Shown: positions 17,261-28,100 of the stretch, one piece after another | Layout of the letters: every line of letters begins with the position of its first letter | How positions within the stretch are numbered: position 1 is the stretch's first letter | Assembly: GCA_027531445.1 (NCBI GenBank) | Contig: JAPZRK010000089.1 | Coordinates: 1-35,772, forward strand | Direction: 5' to 3' | Length of the DNA: 35,772 nt | Source: Leptospira sp. | GTDB taxonomy: Bacteria; Spirochaetota; Leptospiria; Leptospirales; Leptospiraceae | Notes under the pieces: generated by a model | Told to the model about the DNA's origin: nothing | Database searches by the model: none | The model's input: the letters and a program-made list of their open reading frames with translations, nothing else | Position numbers and translations under genes: made by a program

Positions 17261-20200
17261 CTACTTTTTCGAAAATATGAAATTGAATCGATCGAAAATA
17301 GTTAGCTCATTGTATCGATTTACTTGATCAGAAAACCAATATTCAGTATTCATGGGTTTTTTCGGTGCACGGATCAGATCGGAGAAAAGTTTGCAGATTT
17401 CACTTATACTGAACAACAAATCATTTTTATCATTACTTCTCATTTGTATCATCCTGCTTGAAAAAAAGCGTTCCCAATCTTGCCAGATATCCTTTGAAGT
17501 AAAGTCGCTTCTAACTTTATTATAAAAATATTCCATGAAGAATGTTGACCTTGTTAGGGATTCCAGGGTAAGCAGTAGGGGCCGAAGTTGTCCATTCATT
17601 TGACTAAACAATAATGGAATTTTTTGACTAAGAAAAATGCTAAGTGCACGTCTTTTTTCTCCTGATTCTGTTTCAAAAATTTGCCCAATCCACTGGAGAA
17701 AATCTCGAATGTCACCTTCCTTTAAGTTCGCTTCTTTTAAAATAAGGCAGGCACTTTTGAGTTTCTGAGAATAAGAATGTGGAGAATTATTATTTACTAT
17801 ATTGGCCATAAATGTTTCTAAGCTGTCCATAGAAGCATACGAGGCTGAGTTCGGATTGTTCCCGCGAGTCCTAACCCAACGCTTAATAAAAAGTTCTAAA
17901 TCTAATGCGAAGTTATCCAATGAATGCTGATTTGAATTTGGAAGTTCGGAATTTAGGCGGAATTCATAGGCTAATTGCTGGAATCCGATCACTGTTTGTT
18001 GTTTTGCACTTTCTGAGTTTGTTTCTCCGAAATAATATAGAAATTTCAATAATGAATTTAATGCACTCCCTTTACTTAATGCATTTAAGATTCCATCATT
18101 CCATTTTCTTTGATTCTCAATTAAAAAAGATAATGGGGAACGCAAATTTATATTTGGATAATAGAGCGAAGGACTTGGCATGCTAGGTGAACGCATTCCA
18201 AAACTTCCCGCATAACCTCGAATCCTAAACTGTCGTATGGTAATAGATCGATTGGGATAGGCTGTATCATTCGTATCACCTTGCGCGGTTTGATCGATTC
18301 CATCAAAAATAAATGGACGATTTAATACTTGAATCAAATCAGTTAAAATTAGAAATGAATTTCGATTTGAAGTTGAATTTGATGTGCGCACACATGCCTT
18401 TGCAAAAGAGGCTACTAGTGGAAGCAGATGATTTCTTTGATTCCAATATTGATCTATGTTCTGAAGGTTAACGTTTGCGTTTGATAAAAATCCCAATTTC
18501 TCGATAGCGGAAAATTGAACTGAAATGGCCGGAGGGATTAGCCCATAAAATTGGTTTGGATTTCCAAATTTTGAAAATAATAATCTGAAAACTTGTTGGA
18601 ATGTGGTGTCATCGACAAAGCCAAAATTAGTTGATTCATTCGCACTGATACCGTAGCCCCATACTTCTAGTAAAAAGACAGAATCCCCGGCTATGTTTGA
18701 AAAATTCTGTAGATTCCCTTCATTTTTAAAATTGTCTTTAATTTGGGTATTCGCTAAATTCCATCTTCCACTATCGTTTTCATTGCATTGAGATGCATTG
18801 CAGAAAGGTTTAACATTAATTAGACCTTTTAAGCCGTTCGCTACAATCACTACATAAACTGCATCTTGAACTGAATCTCCCAAGGCTTCCAATGCTACTG
18901 GAAGTACTAATACAAAGCGTTTATTATTTAGAAACCAAAGGTAATTTTTGTAAAAGGCTTCTTCATCGGAAGAAACACTTCTATCATTTTCTGAAATTGG
19001 CATTTCAGGTATGGAATAAAAACTTCCATAGCTTGCATCTGAGGATTGGTATTGCAATCCTCCAATACCAGCATAACGTATTTCATTATTATTCGCATTT
19101 CTAACTGCAATTTTATAACGTGAAGTATTCCAATTTTGTTTAAAAATTAAATCATTCCCTTCGGAATCGCGATACGGCCGATTATCAAGCGTTATAATTT
19201 GACCAAATTCATTTTTTCGTTTTGGGTTATAATATGGGCCTTGACCAGAATAAAGAGTTGCACTTAAATTCGCTAAAATCCAAGGGATGGTTTTTGAGTA
19301 AATTGGGTCATTGTTACGAGAGATGATTTGGTTATTTTCTACGCGAGAGAGTGCTGGCGTATTTAAACTCAATGTGTCGGCTTGACCATCTCTTTTGACT
19401 CTACCGGATAGACTTGAATTCCATAGCACTGCAGAAACTCCTAAATTAGAAATCGAGGCACTCCTTTTAAACGTAATCGGCGTTTGTTGAAAACTAGCCG
19501 TTGTGTTAGAGGAGATTTCGATAGAAGAAGAAGTTGTGGATATTACAGTTGAGCCGGATGGAATTCCTAGAGATAACACTTTGTCGCCCACCAAAATGGC
19601 AGAGTCTTGATTGTCTAAAAAAAGTATGCGAGATCCAATAGTTGCATTAGCATTTTTTACAACAACTCCGATGGATCCCAATTTTGATGCCATACTGAAA
19701 AGTGAATCGCCGATGGTTAATATTCCTCCAGAAGCCGATTCAATTTGTGGGTTAGCTGGATCATTTGACCAAAAGTAACCAAATTCGTTTACAACTCCAA
19801 GTATGAAGATGAGGTGTTCCAACAGTGATATAGAATCGGAGCTTGCATCTAATGTTCGATTCTTTCCTTGAAAGTCTAAAACCATCATCTCTTGAAATGA
19901 AGCGTTGACTCGGTTTAAGGAAGAAGTAAAACCTAATTCTTGATAGCTTACGGCTATACTATCAAACAAAGAATTTGACGAGCTATCAATTAAATTCGGA
20001 GGAGTGATCACTACATTTCGTAAATGATATAATAGATCTCGAATGACAAACCGCAACTGGGTAGAGTGATTCATAGAAGAATTTATTGATGTGAAGTTTG
20101 AACCATTTTCTGAGAAATGTGATTCAAAATTAATGATTAGTTCTTTGATGGTTGCTCCAGAAGACTTAAAGCCAGTTCCGCTCCCTGCTAATTGAGCAAA

Positions 20201-20902
20201 ACCATCGCCAATTCCACCAATTGTTTCAAAGATTGAATTTATTAATTCTGGGTTTTTATATTGGAATATCCCGTAAATAATGTTCGTTAATCCAGCTCTT
20301 GAGTTTGTATTTTTAAGAAGGAGCTTTGAAAATATGTCTTCTAAACTCTCTACAAACGAAATGAAATCTGGTGCTATCAAAATGCTTTGAATCTTTTCAA
20401 TGTCTTCGGATAGGTCTTTTTCGGATTTAGATTGGAGTAATGCTTTTAAAGATTCATTTGAAATTGGTATGAGGGTTGGTATGAGAAAGCCAGGTGAAAT
20501 TCTGATTTTTTCAAAAACATTTGTAGTTCTATTAAAAAGATTTGTATTCGATTCACGTAAATACTTAAGTTCATTCGAAAGGAAATTGAAGTTAACTTTG
20601 ATTGCATTATGGTTTTCTTTAAATAATGAACTAAGCGATGTTAGTGAATCAGGAAGTGATGTCCCTAATGGTTCCAAGGAGCGATTCAACTGAAAGTTGA
20701 ATTCTTCTGGTTGAAGTTTCGAGAGCCCATTTTTTAAGGCAGGGAATTCATCAAAAAGATTAAATAATGAAATTCCACTTTGACCAAATAATCCATCCCA
20801 AAAAATATTTTTGTCTTTGAAATCTACATTTTCTCCCTTACAATGAATTAATAGATTGAAGCCAAAGAGTAAAATCGTAGCTATAAATTTCGACCGTTTC
20901 AT
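17261..20902 (-). CDS. Very large lipoprotein of unknown fold in the monooxygenase operon
   Basis: 1213 residues from ATG 20902. The ATG overlaps the previous gene's stop by one base (TAATG), which I prefer to a TTG 21 nt upstream. The signal MKRSKFIATILLFGFNLLIHC has Cys21 as lipidation site. Residues 25-380 are helix-rich with many Phe, Leu and Asn (SLPDSLTSLSSLF, LLQSKSEKDLSEDIEKIQSIL). A module at about 417-479 (GDKVLSLGIPSGSTVIS, then IEISSNTTASF) recurs twice in the neighbouring 1412-residue lipoprotein. The rest has strands with FVLVLPVALEALGDSVQDAVYVVIVANG, then helices. I recognise no catalytic motif or named family. Coupling to FadL (TAGATG) and to the BPI-like lipoproteins suggests a periplasmic or surface component of the same transport system. 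Confidence 0.88.
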   Translation of the reverse strand: MKRSKFIATILLFGFNLLIHCKGENVDFKDKNIFWDGLFGQSGISLFNLFDEFPALKNGLSKLQPEEFNFQLNRSLEPLGTSLPDSLTSLSSLFKENHNAIKVNFNFLSNELKYLRESNTNLFNRTTNVFEKIRISPGFLIPTLIPISNESLKALLQSKSEKDLSEDIEKIQSILIAPDFISFVESLEDIFSKLLLKNTNSRAGLTNIIYGIFQYKNPELINSIFETIGGIGDGFAQLAGSGTGFKSSGATIKELIINFESHFSENGSNFTSINSSMNHSTQLRFVIRDLLYHLRNVVITPPNLIDSSSNSLFDSIAVSYQELGFTSSLNRVNASFQEMMVLDFQGKNRTLDASSDSISLLEHLIFILGVVNEFGYFWSNDPANPQIESASGGILTIGDSLFSMASKLGSIGVVVKNANATIGSRILFLDNQDSAILVGDKVLSLGIPSGSTVISTTSSSIEISSNTTASFQQTPITFKRSASISNLGVSAVLWNSSLSGRVKRDGQADTLSLNTPALSRVENNQIISRNNDPIYSKTIPWILANLSATLYSGQGPYYNPKRKNEFGQIITLDNRPYRDSEGNDLIFKQNWNTSRYKIAVRNANNNEIRYAGIGGLQYQSSDASYGSFYSIPEMPISENDRSVSSDEEAFYKNYLWFLNNKRFVLVLPVALEALGDSVQDAVYVVIVANGLKGLINVKPFCNASQCNENDSGRWNLANTQIKDNFKNEGNLQNFSNIAGDSVFLLEVWGYGISANESTNFGFVDDTTFQQVFRLLFSKFGNPNQFYGLIPPAISVQFSAIEKLGFLSNANVNLQNIDQYWNQRNHLLPLVASFAKACVRTSNSTSNRNSFLILTDLIQVLNRPFIFDGIDQTAQGDTNDTAYPNRSITIRQFRIRGYAGSFGMRSPSMPSPSLYYPNINLRSPLSFLIENQRKWNDGILNALSKGSALNSLLKFLYYFGETNSESAKQQTVIGFQQLAYEFRLNSELPNSNQHSLDNFALDLELFIKRWVRTRGNNPNSASYASMDSLETFMANIVNNNSPHSYSQKLKSACLILKEANLKEGDIRDFLQWIGQIFETESGEKRRALSIFLSQKIPLLFSQMNGQLRPLLLTLESLTRSTFFMEYFYNKVRSDFTSKDIWQDWERFFSSRMIQMRSNDKNDLLFSISEICKLFSDLIRAPKKPMNTEYWFSDQVNRYNELTIFDRFNFIFSKK
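19466..19654 (-). repeat. Surface-protein beta module, copy 3
   Basis: About 63 residues (ANATIGSRILFLDN ... LGIPSGSTVISTTSSSIEIS ... TPITFK). The pattern G-x-x-V-x-x-x-x-IP-x-G-S/T-x-I/V ... I-x-L/I-S-x-x-x-x-A-S matches two copies in the adjacent lipoprotein gene and resembles modules found in phage tail fibres and large bacterial surface proteins. Confidence 0.6.
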
Positions 20903-23900
20903 TAGAGAGTACAGTTTCCCCAAAATTGATAGTCGGAAAGTTTAAGATTGATTAGAATGTAAGGTGAAGTTTCAGTCACCACCGCCGAATTATTAAAATA
21001 ATCTATTGAATACTGCAAAGCGTTAATATCGTTTAAACGAAGTCCACAATTTGCAGACAATTTATTTCCAGTAGCATTTGGATCTTCCTTCCTTCCGCTA
21101 ACGTATGAATAGTTAGGCGAAATGTAGCTAGAATCTACAAAAAGGTTAGGGTTCTTTTTTTCGAGAGGTATATATTCTAAAACGTAATTCAAAACTGGTA
21201 TAATTAGTCTTTGAATTGTTGGATCAAATACTTCTCTAATACCTTCTGAATTTAATCCGGAAGGATTGTCAACGTTTGATTCGAGAACTTCTAAAACATA
21301 AAATAAGTCGAGATCATTATTGGGAATCGAATCATTGAAACCTGTGCGATGTGAGTCACAATCTATTCGTCTGCTACTTTGAGGTGCCGCTGAATTTTCA
21401 ATGTCTATCAGATTATTGTCATCACATAGATTTAGTTGGATTGCGGAGACTTTATAATACGGATTTTCATTTCCAATGCACTTTTCAGGATTTAAATCTT
21501 GGCAACCGACACCAGAAGTGAATTTAGACATTCCTAACAACAATTTTGTTGAAATACCGATCTTTAAAGAGGTAAGGAGATATTCTTCAGATCCATTTTT
21601 TCCGTAGATCCTGAGTATCAGATCAGACCATTCTAAATCAAGAAGAGGTGTTTTTTTATTAAAATTAGTACTGGCCAATGAAGGATTCGAATAATATACA
21701 TTTGGTGGCAATAATGGTTCAACTCGAATTATGATATCATCAGTGCTTTGCACCGTTCTCAAAATACCATTCCTATCTCTAAAATGTATTTTATTCCTTC
21801 CAGGTGCTAAAACCTTTAAGATAGAATTTGCTTTTAACAGAGTTTGGAAGATTTGAAAAACTCGATCGTTGCTTCCTCTGAAATTACGAATTTTATCTGC
21901 AAAATTCTGATCGAGTTTTAGATTTAATACTCCGTTCCACCAAAGCTGATATAACGTTTGATTGATTGCATCCGAATGTAGCGAGAGCAAAACACCAGAT
22001 CCATCGGTTTGATTGATTCTACCAGTTCCTTGATTTCCGTTTACGGTGGATTTGTTAAGCTGTGACCGAGGTGCGGTACCATTCGAATATAATAGAAAAC
22101 TATTTACATATCCCGAACCAATATGCGGAGTCTCGGGTTTCGAATCCAAAGTGTTTCGATCAACACAGTTGGATGAGTTAGAATTTAACTTTTGACAAAC
22201 TAATACTGAAATTGATCCGGACAAATCCATGCCATCACTATAGATTCGATTTGATGAATTTTGTTTTAAGTTTACACCTAAATTGATTTTTGTTCGATCA
22301 AATGGGGGAGGGAGAAAGTCAGGTAAATCTATATCAATACCATTTGCATTTGAATCTTTTCTTAATTGATAAAATAATGCATTTATTATATTAGGTGTTA
22401 CTGTTTGTATTGTATCTCTAATTACTCCTTGTACGACTCGCCATTGAATTCCTGGAATTACTGATTCCAAAACGGCTTGAATGATGCTATCAAAAGTTCC
22501 AGGTTTAATGGTACGAACGTTGTATGCACATATATTGGCATCCCAATTTGAAACATTGAATTCCGTAGCTGATTCGTTATTTCTCCATGCGTTGGGATTG
22601 ATGATGTTTAATCCTATCAATCCATTCGAATCAGGAATAGACAATGATGTCATGGCAGAGGCAGAATGAAAACCAGTTGATGTGCTATAATTTAAAAAGT
22701 CAGACCCAGAATTGCACCCACCTCCCGGACTCATTAAAAAATCCACATCGTAAACTGCTCCATTTGCCAAGCCACCCGCCAGTCCTCCACCTGAATGCAT
22801 AAACAAACGAAGTGTTCCCTTCAATCGTTTACCATTGAGGTTGATATTCAATTGTCCATTGGATGATGATCCTTGAGATGGAATCAAATTTACCAATAAG
22901 TTATTATCAGGTGTTCCATTGGCGGTATTCTCAATAGTCATATTCGTTACATAAACATCAGATCGACCATTTGCAATAAACCCACCCCACGACCATGAGA
23001 TTCGGCAAAAAGGTCCAATGGAAAGGAGATGGTTCAATTCTTTTGCAGTTCCAAAATCGTTCGGATTTGAAAGACAATTTTGACCTAATGCATCAATACC
23101 AGTTAATACGTTCCCAGTTCGTTTTGGATTTTGCATAAAACTTTTTCCGATGGTAACAGTAGTATTGGATAGACTAGCAGAGCTTATATTAGAAAGAGTC
23201 CAAAGATTTTCATTTATATTTCCAATGATTGTGGTCCCGGCCGGTAGATTGGGATGATTGATATAAACACCTGGAAAAATTTCTGATGAATTTACAAAAC
23301 TGATTTGGTTTGAGCCATTTGTGATATTTGCTAATTTTCCAAAATCAGGACCTGTAGTTATCTTAATGTTTGATCCAGTCGACCCAAATCCATCGTTAGC
23401 TGGTCGACTCAATCGAATCAAAGGAGCAGTGTTAAATGTCGAATTGTTTGGACATCCATCGCCTGATCCAATCGAGCCTGCAGAAATGATTTCAGTAACG
23501 AAGCTATTTGGAGGAAGAGAGGCACCGCGAAGCACATGACCAACTTGAATATTGGTAACATTTGTGACTTTAATTCTCGCACAGTTTGAACTAGTCGTTC
23601 CTGTCAACTCCGCATAAGGTTCGCTAAAATTCTTACCAGCAATACGGAAGTTGTCTGACGAAGGTGCAAGATTTCCGCTGGATTTAAAAAGTCTTTCAAG
23701 TAACTTCCCAATACGATCTATTCCATTGATGCCATTGCCTATATTGATCCTGGCTATAGAATCTATGGGAACTGTGGGATCAGATGCTGTTTTTCCATAC
23801 ATAAATCCAAACACTCTATAGTAGTGTTTGGGACCCTTTTTGATATCTATATAGTATGTGTTTGATCCTTGGCTTGGGCGTAAAGTTGATTGGCTGATCG

Positions 23901-25140
23901 TCGATAAATTTAAACTAGGATTCCATTGGATAAAGTCCGAGGTTGGAGGATTATTCAATTTTTTTAGAATGATTTGATCGGCTTCAATAACATCTGATAT
24001 AGATGTTTCAATTTGAACTTGGGAAACATTTGTTTGATTGATGATTGCCGATTTTGAATTATTTGTAGGATGAATTGGATAATTTGAATTTATGACTACG
24101 TTAAACTGGAAAGATGGCTCGGTTACAAAACTGGTGGTTTTGTTGGAACCAGGGCAATTACTCTCATCAACTCGCCGAACACAATTGAGTCCAGTTGTTG
24201 AATTAAAAAGGCGAGCATCTGTTAAGTCCAAATAGTATCTAGTATTTGGATCCAAATTTTCAAGAGGATCGATTACCAACTGTCTGAAAGTATTCCAATA
24301 ACAGTAACCAGAAACATCAAAATTGTTAGTATTGAGATCTTTAGAAATTCGAATTCGATTTCCGCCGTGGACATTAGTCCCTGGAAAAGAATTATTTGGT
24401 TCATTCTCTGGACAAATAGACGATTTATCCATTGAATGAGAAAATTCAATAATAATTGGTTCGGACCTAGAGACAACATGTTGAGGTTTCATTATAATCG
24501 CATTAGGCGAAATCGTCCCACTTCCTTTTATCTCTAATAATTTTTCAGGAATATTTTTATCATCAGATAGAATTTTGAGACTTCCAATTTTTGAACCGGA
24601 AGAGTTCGGCTCAAATTGAAGTTCAAACATTACAAATTGATTTGGGGATAGTGTAACGAGCGTATTTCCTGAATAGGAAAATGAGTTGATAAATCGAAAC
24701 TGTTCCGACGAAGATGAGACTTCTACTTTTACAAGATTTAACGAGTCAGTTCCTGAATTGGTTATGCGGACTATTTTTTTTTCAAGACTTCGAACTTCCT
24801 TATCTCCAAAATTAAACACTGAGGCGTTTGTATATTCAAGATTATCAATCTCCAATTTTAATGATCGTATCAATGCCCCACTACCACCTGGAGCCGATAC
24901 AAAACTTAAATCTAAATTTGGTGGGAGTGTCGGAATTACACCAGAATTCACTGCAATCACGACATCATTGGGATTTGGAGGAGTTATATTACTAAAGTCA
25001 GAACTTTGTGAAACTGTAACCGGTGCGGAAAATGTTTGGCCTACTAAAGATTGAAGCAACGTCGCTAAGGAATTATTTTGAGATTGATTGCCGTTGCAAT
25101 TGATCGTTATTAAGATAAAAATATAAAAAATTTTCTTCAT
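20902..25140 (-). CDS. Very large lipoprotein with HYDIN-like, Ig-like and BPI/TULIP-like regions
   Basis: 1412 residues from ATG 25140, which overlaps the preceding stop as ATGA; a TTG nine bases upstream is less likely. The signal MKKIFYIFILITINC gives Cys15. Residues about 110-210 look like an ASPM/SPD-2/Hydin domain (IVRITNSGTDSLNL, VMFELQFEPNSSGSKIGSL). About 211-340 is an Ig-like Big_5 type (PIIIEFSHSMDKSS ... LDPNTRYYLDL). About 520-665 holds two copies of a beta module. From about 697 to the end it is paralogous to the gene at 25137-28193, with shared anchors GKTAS(D/N)P, IGPFC, LPDFLPPP, LLSLHSDAINQTLYQLWWNG and LAPG. That part resembles a two-domain BPI/LBP lipid-binding protein. 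Cysteine pairs suggest an oxidising, extracytoplasmic location. The function, lipid capture or shuttling, is inferred. Confidence 0.88.
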   Translation of the reverse strand: MKKIFYIFILITINCNGNQSQNNSLATLLQSLVGQTFSAPVTVSQSSDFSNITPPNPNDVVIAVNSGVIPTLPPNLDLSFVSAPGGSGALIRSLKLEIDNLEYTNASVFNFGDKEVRSLEKKIVRITNSGTDSLNLVKVEVSSSSEQFRFINSFSYSGNTLVTLSPNQFVMFELQFEPNSSGSKIGSLKILSDDKNIPEKLLEIKGSGTISPNAIIMKPQHVVSRSEPIIIEFSHSMDKSSICPENEPNNSFPGTNVHGGNRIRISKDLNTNNFDVSGYCYWNTFRQLVIDPLENLDPNTRYYLDLTDARLFNSTTGLNCVRRVDESNCPGSNKTTSFVTEPSFQFNVVINSNYPIHPTNNSKSAIINQTNVSQVQIETSISDVIEADQIILKKLNNPPTSDFIQWNPSLNLSTISQSTLRPSQGSNTYYIDIKKGPKHYYRVFGFMYGKTASDPTVPIDSIARINIGNGINGIDRIGKLLERLFKSSGNLAPSSDNFRIAGKNFSEPYAELTGTTSSNCARIKVTNVTNIQVGHVLRGASLPPNSFVTEIISAGSIGSGDGCPNNSTFNTAPLIRLSRPANDGFGSTGSNIKITTGPDFGKLANITNGSNQISFVNSSEIFPGVYINHPNLPAGTTIIGNINENLWTLSNISSASLSNTTVTIGKSFMQNPKRTGNVLTGIDALGQNCLSNPNDFGTAKELNHLLSIGPFCRISWSWGGFIANGRSDVYVTNMTIENTANGTPDNNLLVNLIPSQGSSSNGQLNINLNGKRLKGTLRLFMHSGGGLAGGLANGAVYDVDFLMSPGGGCNSGSDFLNYSTSTGFHSASAMTSLSIPDSNGLIGLNIINPNAWRNNESATEFNVSNWDANICAYNVRTIKPGTFDSIIQAVLESVIPGIQWRVVQGVIRDTIQTVTPNIINALFYQLRKDSNANGIDIDLPDFLPPPFDRTKINLGVNLKQNSSNRIYSDGMDLSGSISVLVCQKLNSNSSNCVDRNTLDSKPETPHIGSGYVNSFLLYSNGTAPRSQLNKSTVNGNQGTGRINQTDGSGVLLSLHSDAINQTLYQLWWNGVLNLKLDQNFADKIRNFRGSNDRVFQIFQTLLKANSILKVLAPGRNKIHFRDRNGILRTVQSTDDIIIRVEPLLPPNVYYSNPSLASTNFNKKTPLLDLEWSDLILRIYGKNGSEEYLLTSLKIGISTKLLLGMSKFTSGVGCQDLNPEKCIGNENPYYKVSAIQLNLCDDNNLIDIENSAAPQSSRRIDCDSHRTGFNDSIPNNDLDLFYVLEVLESNVDNPSGLNSEGIREVFDPTIQRLIIPVLNYVLEYIPLEKKNPNLFVDSSYISPNYSYVSGRKEDPNATGNKLSANCGLRLNDINALQYSIDYFNNSAVVTETSPYILINLKLSDYQFWGNCTL
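23146..23334 (-). repeat. Surface-protein beta module, copy 2
   Basis: About 63 residues with ITNGSNQISFVNS, VYINHPNLPAGTTIIGNI and LWTLSNISSASLSNTTVTIG. It is adjacent to copy 1 in the same protein and related to copy 3 in the downstream lipoprotein gene. This insertion is absent from the upstream paralogue at 25137-28193. Confidence 0.6.
23359..23580 (-). repeat. Surface-protein beta module, copy 1
   Basis: About 74 residues with ARIKVTNVTNIQVGHVLRG, ASLPPNSFVTEIISAG and LIRLSRPANDGFGS. It is longer than the other copies because of an insert containing a Cys between the two strand groups. Confidence 0.55.
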
Positions 25141-28100
25141 AATCTGCAACTTCCGGTAAATAGAATATTTTGAATGTTTGAATGTATTAGAACACTACTT
25201 TCATTACTATTTCCAGGAATCGGTAGTGCTTTTAAATTATAAAGATCCAATCCACAAGCTCGAACTTTTGGTAATGGAATATCTCGCGTTATATTATTTA
25301 GAAGTGGAATTATCAATGATTTCACCAATGGATCTACGATTTCTTTGATACCAGAAGGTTTTAGTGCTAGAGGATTGTTGATTTCGCCTTCAAGTGGTTC
25401 AATTAGATAAAATAGATCTCCAATCTGCGTGCTTGTTACCAGTCGTATGCTTGGATTGCCTATGGAAGATAGAATGGAGCTAGAGAAATTGCAACTTCCT
25501 TGGCAAGAGGGTAGTGAATACGTTCCAAAACTCAAAGTAGACTTTGATTTTAAACTCATTCTAACCTTTGCTATAGTATAACTTGAGAAATCTTTGCAAG
25601 TAGTAGCTGGACAGGCAGGACGAGATGGGTCTGACTTTTTTGCCTTTATTGTAATTTCTAAGTCTGCAAAAGCTAAATCATATTTTGGAAACTCCAACGA
25701 ACTATTCCCGGTAAGTTGTGAAATCCCTAGATAAATTGGCTGAATGGGTAAAATACTAATTGTTACATCATCATTTGGGAAAATACTTCCAGCGGAATTG
25801 GATAAATTTGTTTGTCCTGGAGCAAATATGGTAACGATTGGATCTGCTTTAAGTAAAGATGTTGTTAGACGAAGAATTGTTGAATTGCCTGCAAATTGAT
25901 TTATTTGCTGTACAAAACTTTCGTTGATATCGAATTGGAAGCCTCCATTCCACCATAGATGATATAAGGCTTGGTTTAACAAATCAGGATGAATGCTCAT
26001 TAAAATTCCAGGATATTCACTGGAGCGGCTTAAATTTGATGGTAGAGTATCAGAATTTTTTGAAACAATAAATGATGGACTACCATAGGGTGCAATAGAT
26101 GTTGATGCTCTAATATACCCAACATCCCATGGGCAACGGTTGGCTTGATCTTTAACGCATGTAAGTAAGGAAGTTCGTAAACTTCCTTCTATTCCAAAGT
26201 TTTCATTTTCTCGTTTTAGATTGGTATTTTCTTCTAAAGAAGCGTTTAATTTAAGAGAAACCTTATTTAAAGGTGCTGGCAGGTAGTCTGGCAAATTAAA
26301 TACGACACCACTATCCAGTTGGCCCAAAATGTTATTTAGAATATTGGGTGAAACTCTTTCAGCAATATCTTTTAGCACATTCTGAACGATCTTTATTTTT
26401 AGAGTAGGGATTTTTTGATTCACTATATCGGCAACAATTGCAGAAACTGCTCCAGTTGCTGATATTGAGTTTACCTTGATATGATTCGACCATTCAGTAA
26501 CAAAAGGATTGCATTCAATAAAGTCGGTTTCCGAAATATTTATTGGAAGGCTTAAACAATCTGTAATTTGATTAAAATCTGCCGGAAAACGAAATGGACT
26601 AACAGTGAGTTGCGTTTTTCCATGATTATCTACCGAAAGAGAAGTCCGAATGAACGCTTTTCTCTCAGTTTCGTTAGGTGGATCTTCATTTAGCGAGAAA
26701 GATATTTCATTACCATCTGTTCCGACTATATTTTGTCCGAAAAAAACAAGACTAGATGATAAAAGATAATCAAAGAATTCAATTTCCTCAACTTTTACAA
26801 CAAGTGCTAGTTTCCCTCGAATTTTTTTACCGTAAATGTTTATATCAAGAAGTCCATTCTTAACATCAAATCCGAAACGTAAGTTTGTGTCGCCTGATGG
26901 AAAACTTGCTTCATCCACTTCTAAATTTGTAATATACACATCTGCTTTGGCCTTATAGTTTACACTTGGATACAAAGAACTTTCGAAGATCGCACCTGTT
27001 ACACTGATTCCGCAAAAAGGACCGATTCGTTCTAGGTATTCAATTTTGTTCGGTATGGGAGCGTTTGCTAATTTACTTGTAGGCCAAGCAATGCAATGAT
27101 TGCCTGGGAATACATTTGTTTTTTTTGCTATAAATTGATTTAAGGATTTATCTGAACTTGAAGTAGTATCAAAGAGAGTGAAGGCTCCTTTTGCATAATT
27201 TGTTATTAGTTGAGATATCGAATTGATTCCCTCATTTTGGCCAATCAGCAAACTTGCCACTTTTGGTAATGGTTGGGATGGATTGGACGCAGTTTTTCCA
27301 TAGAGAAAATTGACTCCAAAGTTTAGAAAATTACCCCCTTTGGTTTCCACACGAAAGTAATAAAGATTCGTTCCGACTGATGGCGGTATTACGGAAGAGG
27401 ATAGTAAGTTATATTGATATACGTTCTGACAGGTTAAATTACAGATTCGAACACCGATTGAAACCTGTGGAGAACATATAACTGAATTTGAATCCATCGA
27501 ATGAATGTTGCCCAATTTGCAAAATAAAATCTCTTTTACGTCTTCCGGATGATTAATTGTCCCTTCAACTTGAATCGATGTTGTTGTGTTAGTTTCCAGC
27601 ACAATCCCTTTATCGGTGGCTAAAGGGTATGATAAGTTGCCGTTTACGATCAATCTTCGAGTCATTACAATATTTTTTTCTGTAGTGAATGTCTGAAGAA
27701 AAGGTTTTAGGGAAATAGAATTCCCCATGGATGTTGCACGATGATCAATTTTTATCTCATAAGTTGTATTTGGGGAGAGTTCGCTACCAAATTGTATTGA
27801 AAGGTGGAGGGGACTTGTCCAGGTAAGATTAAAATCTAGCACTGCATTCGAGGTAGTTAGATTTTTAATAGATAACGCATTTGCAACCGAGAAGGAATCC
27901 ATCGCCTCGGAAAACAAAAGTTCAATCGGTTTGTATCTATCTACACTAGTAGCGCTATAGCGAAATCTGACTTCCGGTCCCGAACTCCCAAAACCCACTG
28001 GTGGAAGTGAAGGAACAACTTCAATCGGCGCAGTGGGCGTTTGCCATCGATTCTCATTCGGCGAATTGTCACTTAGAATGGACCCAAAACTAATTGGTGG

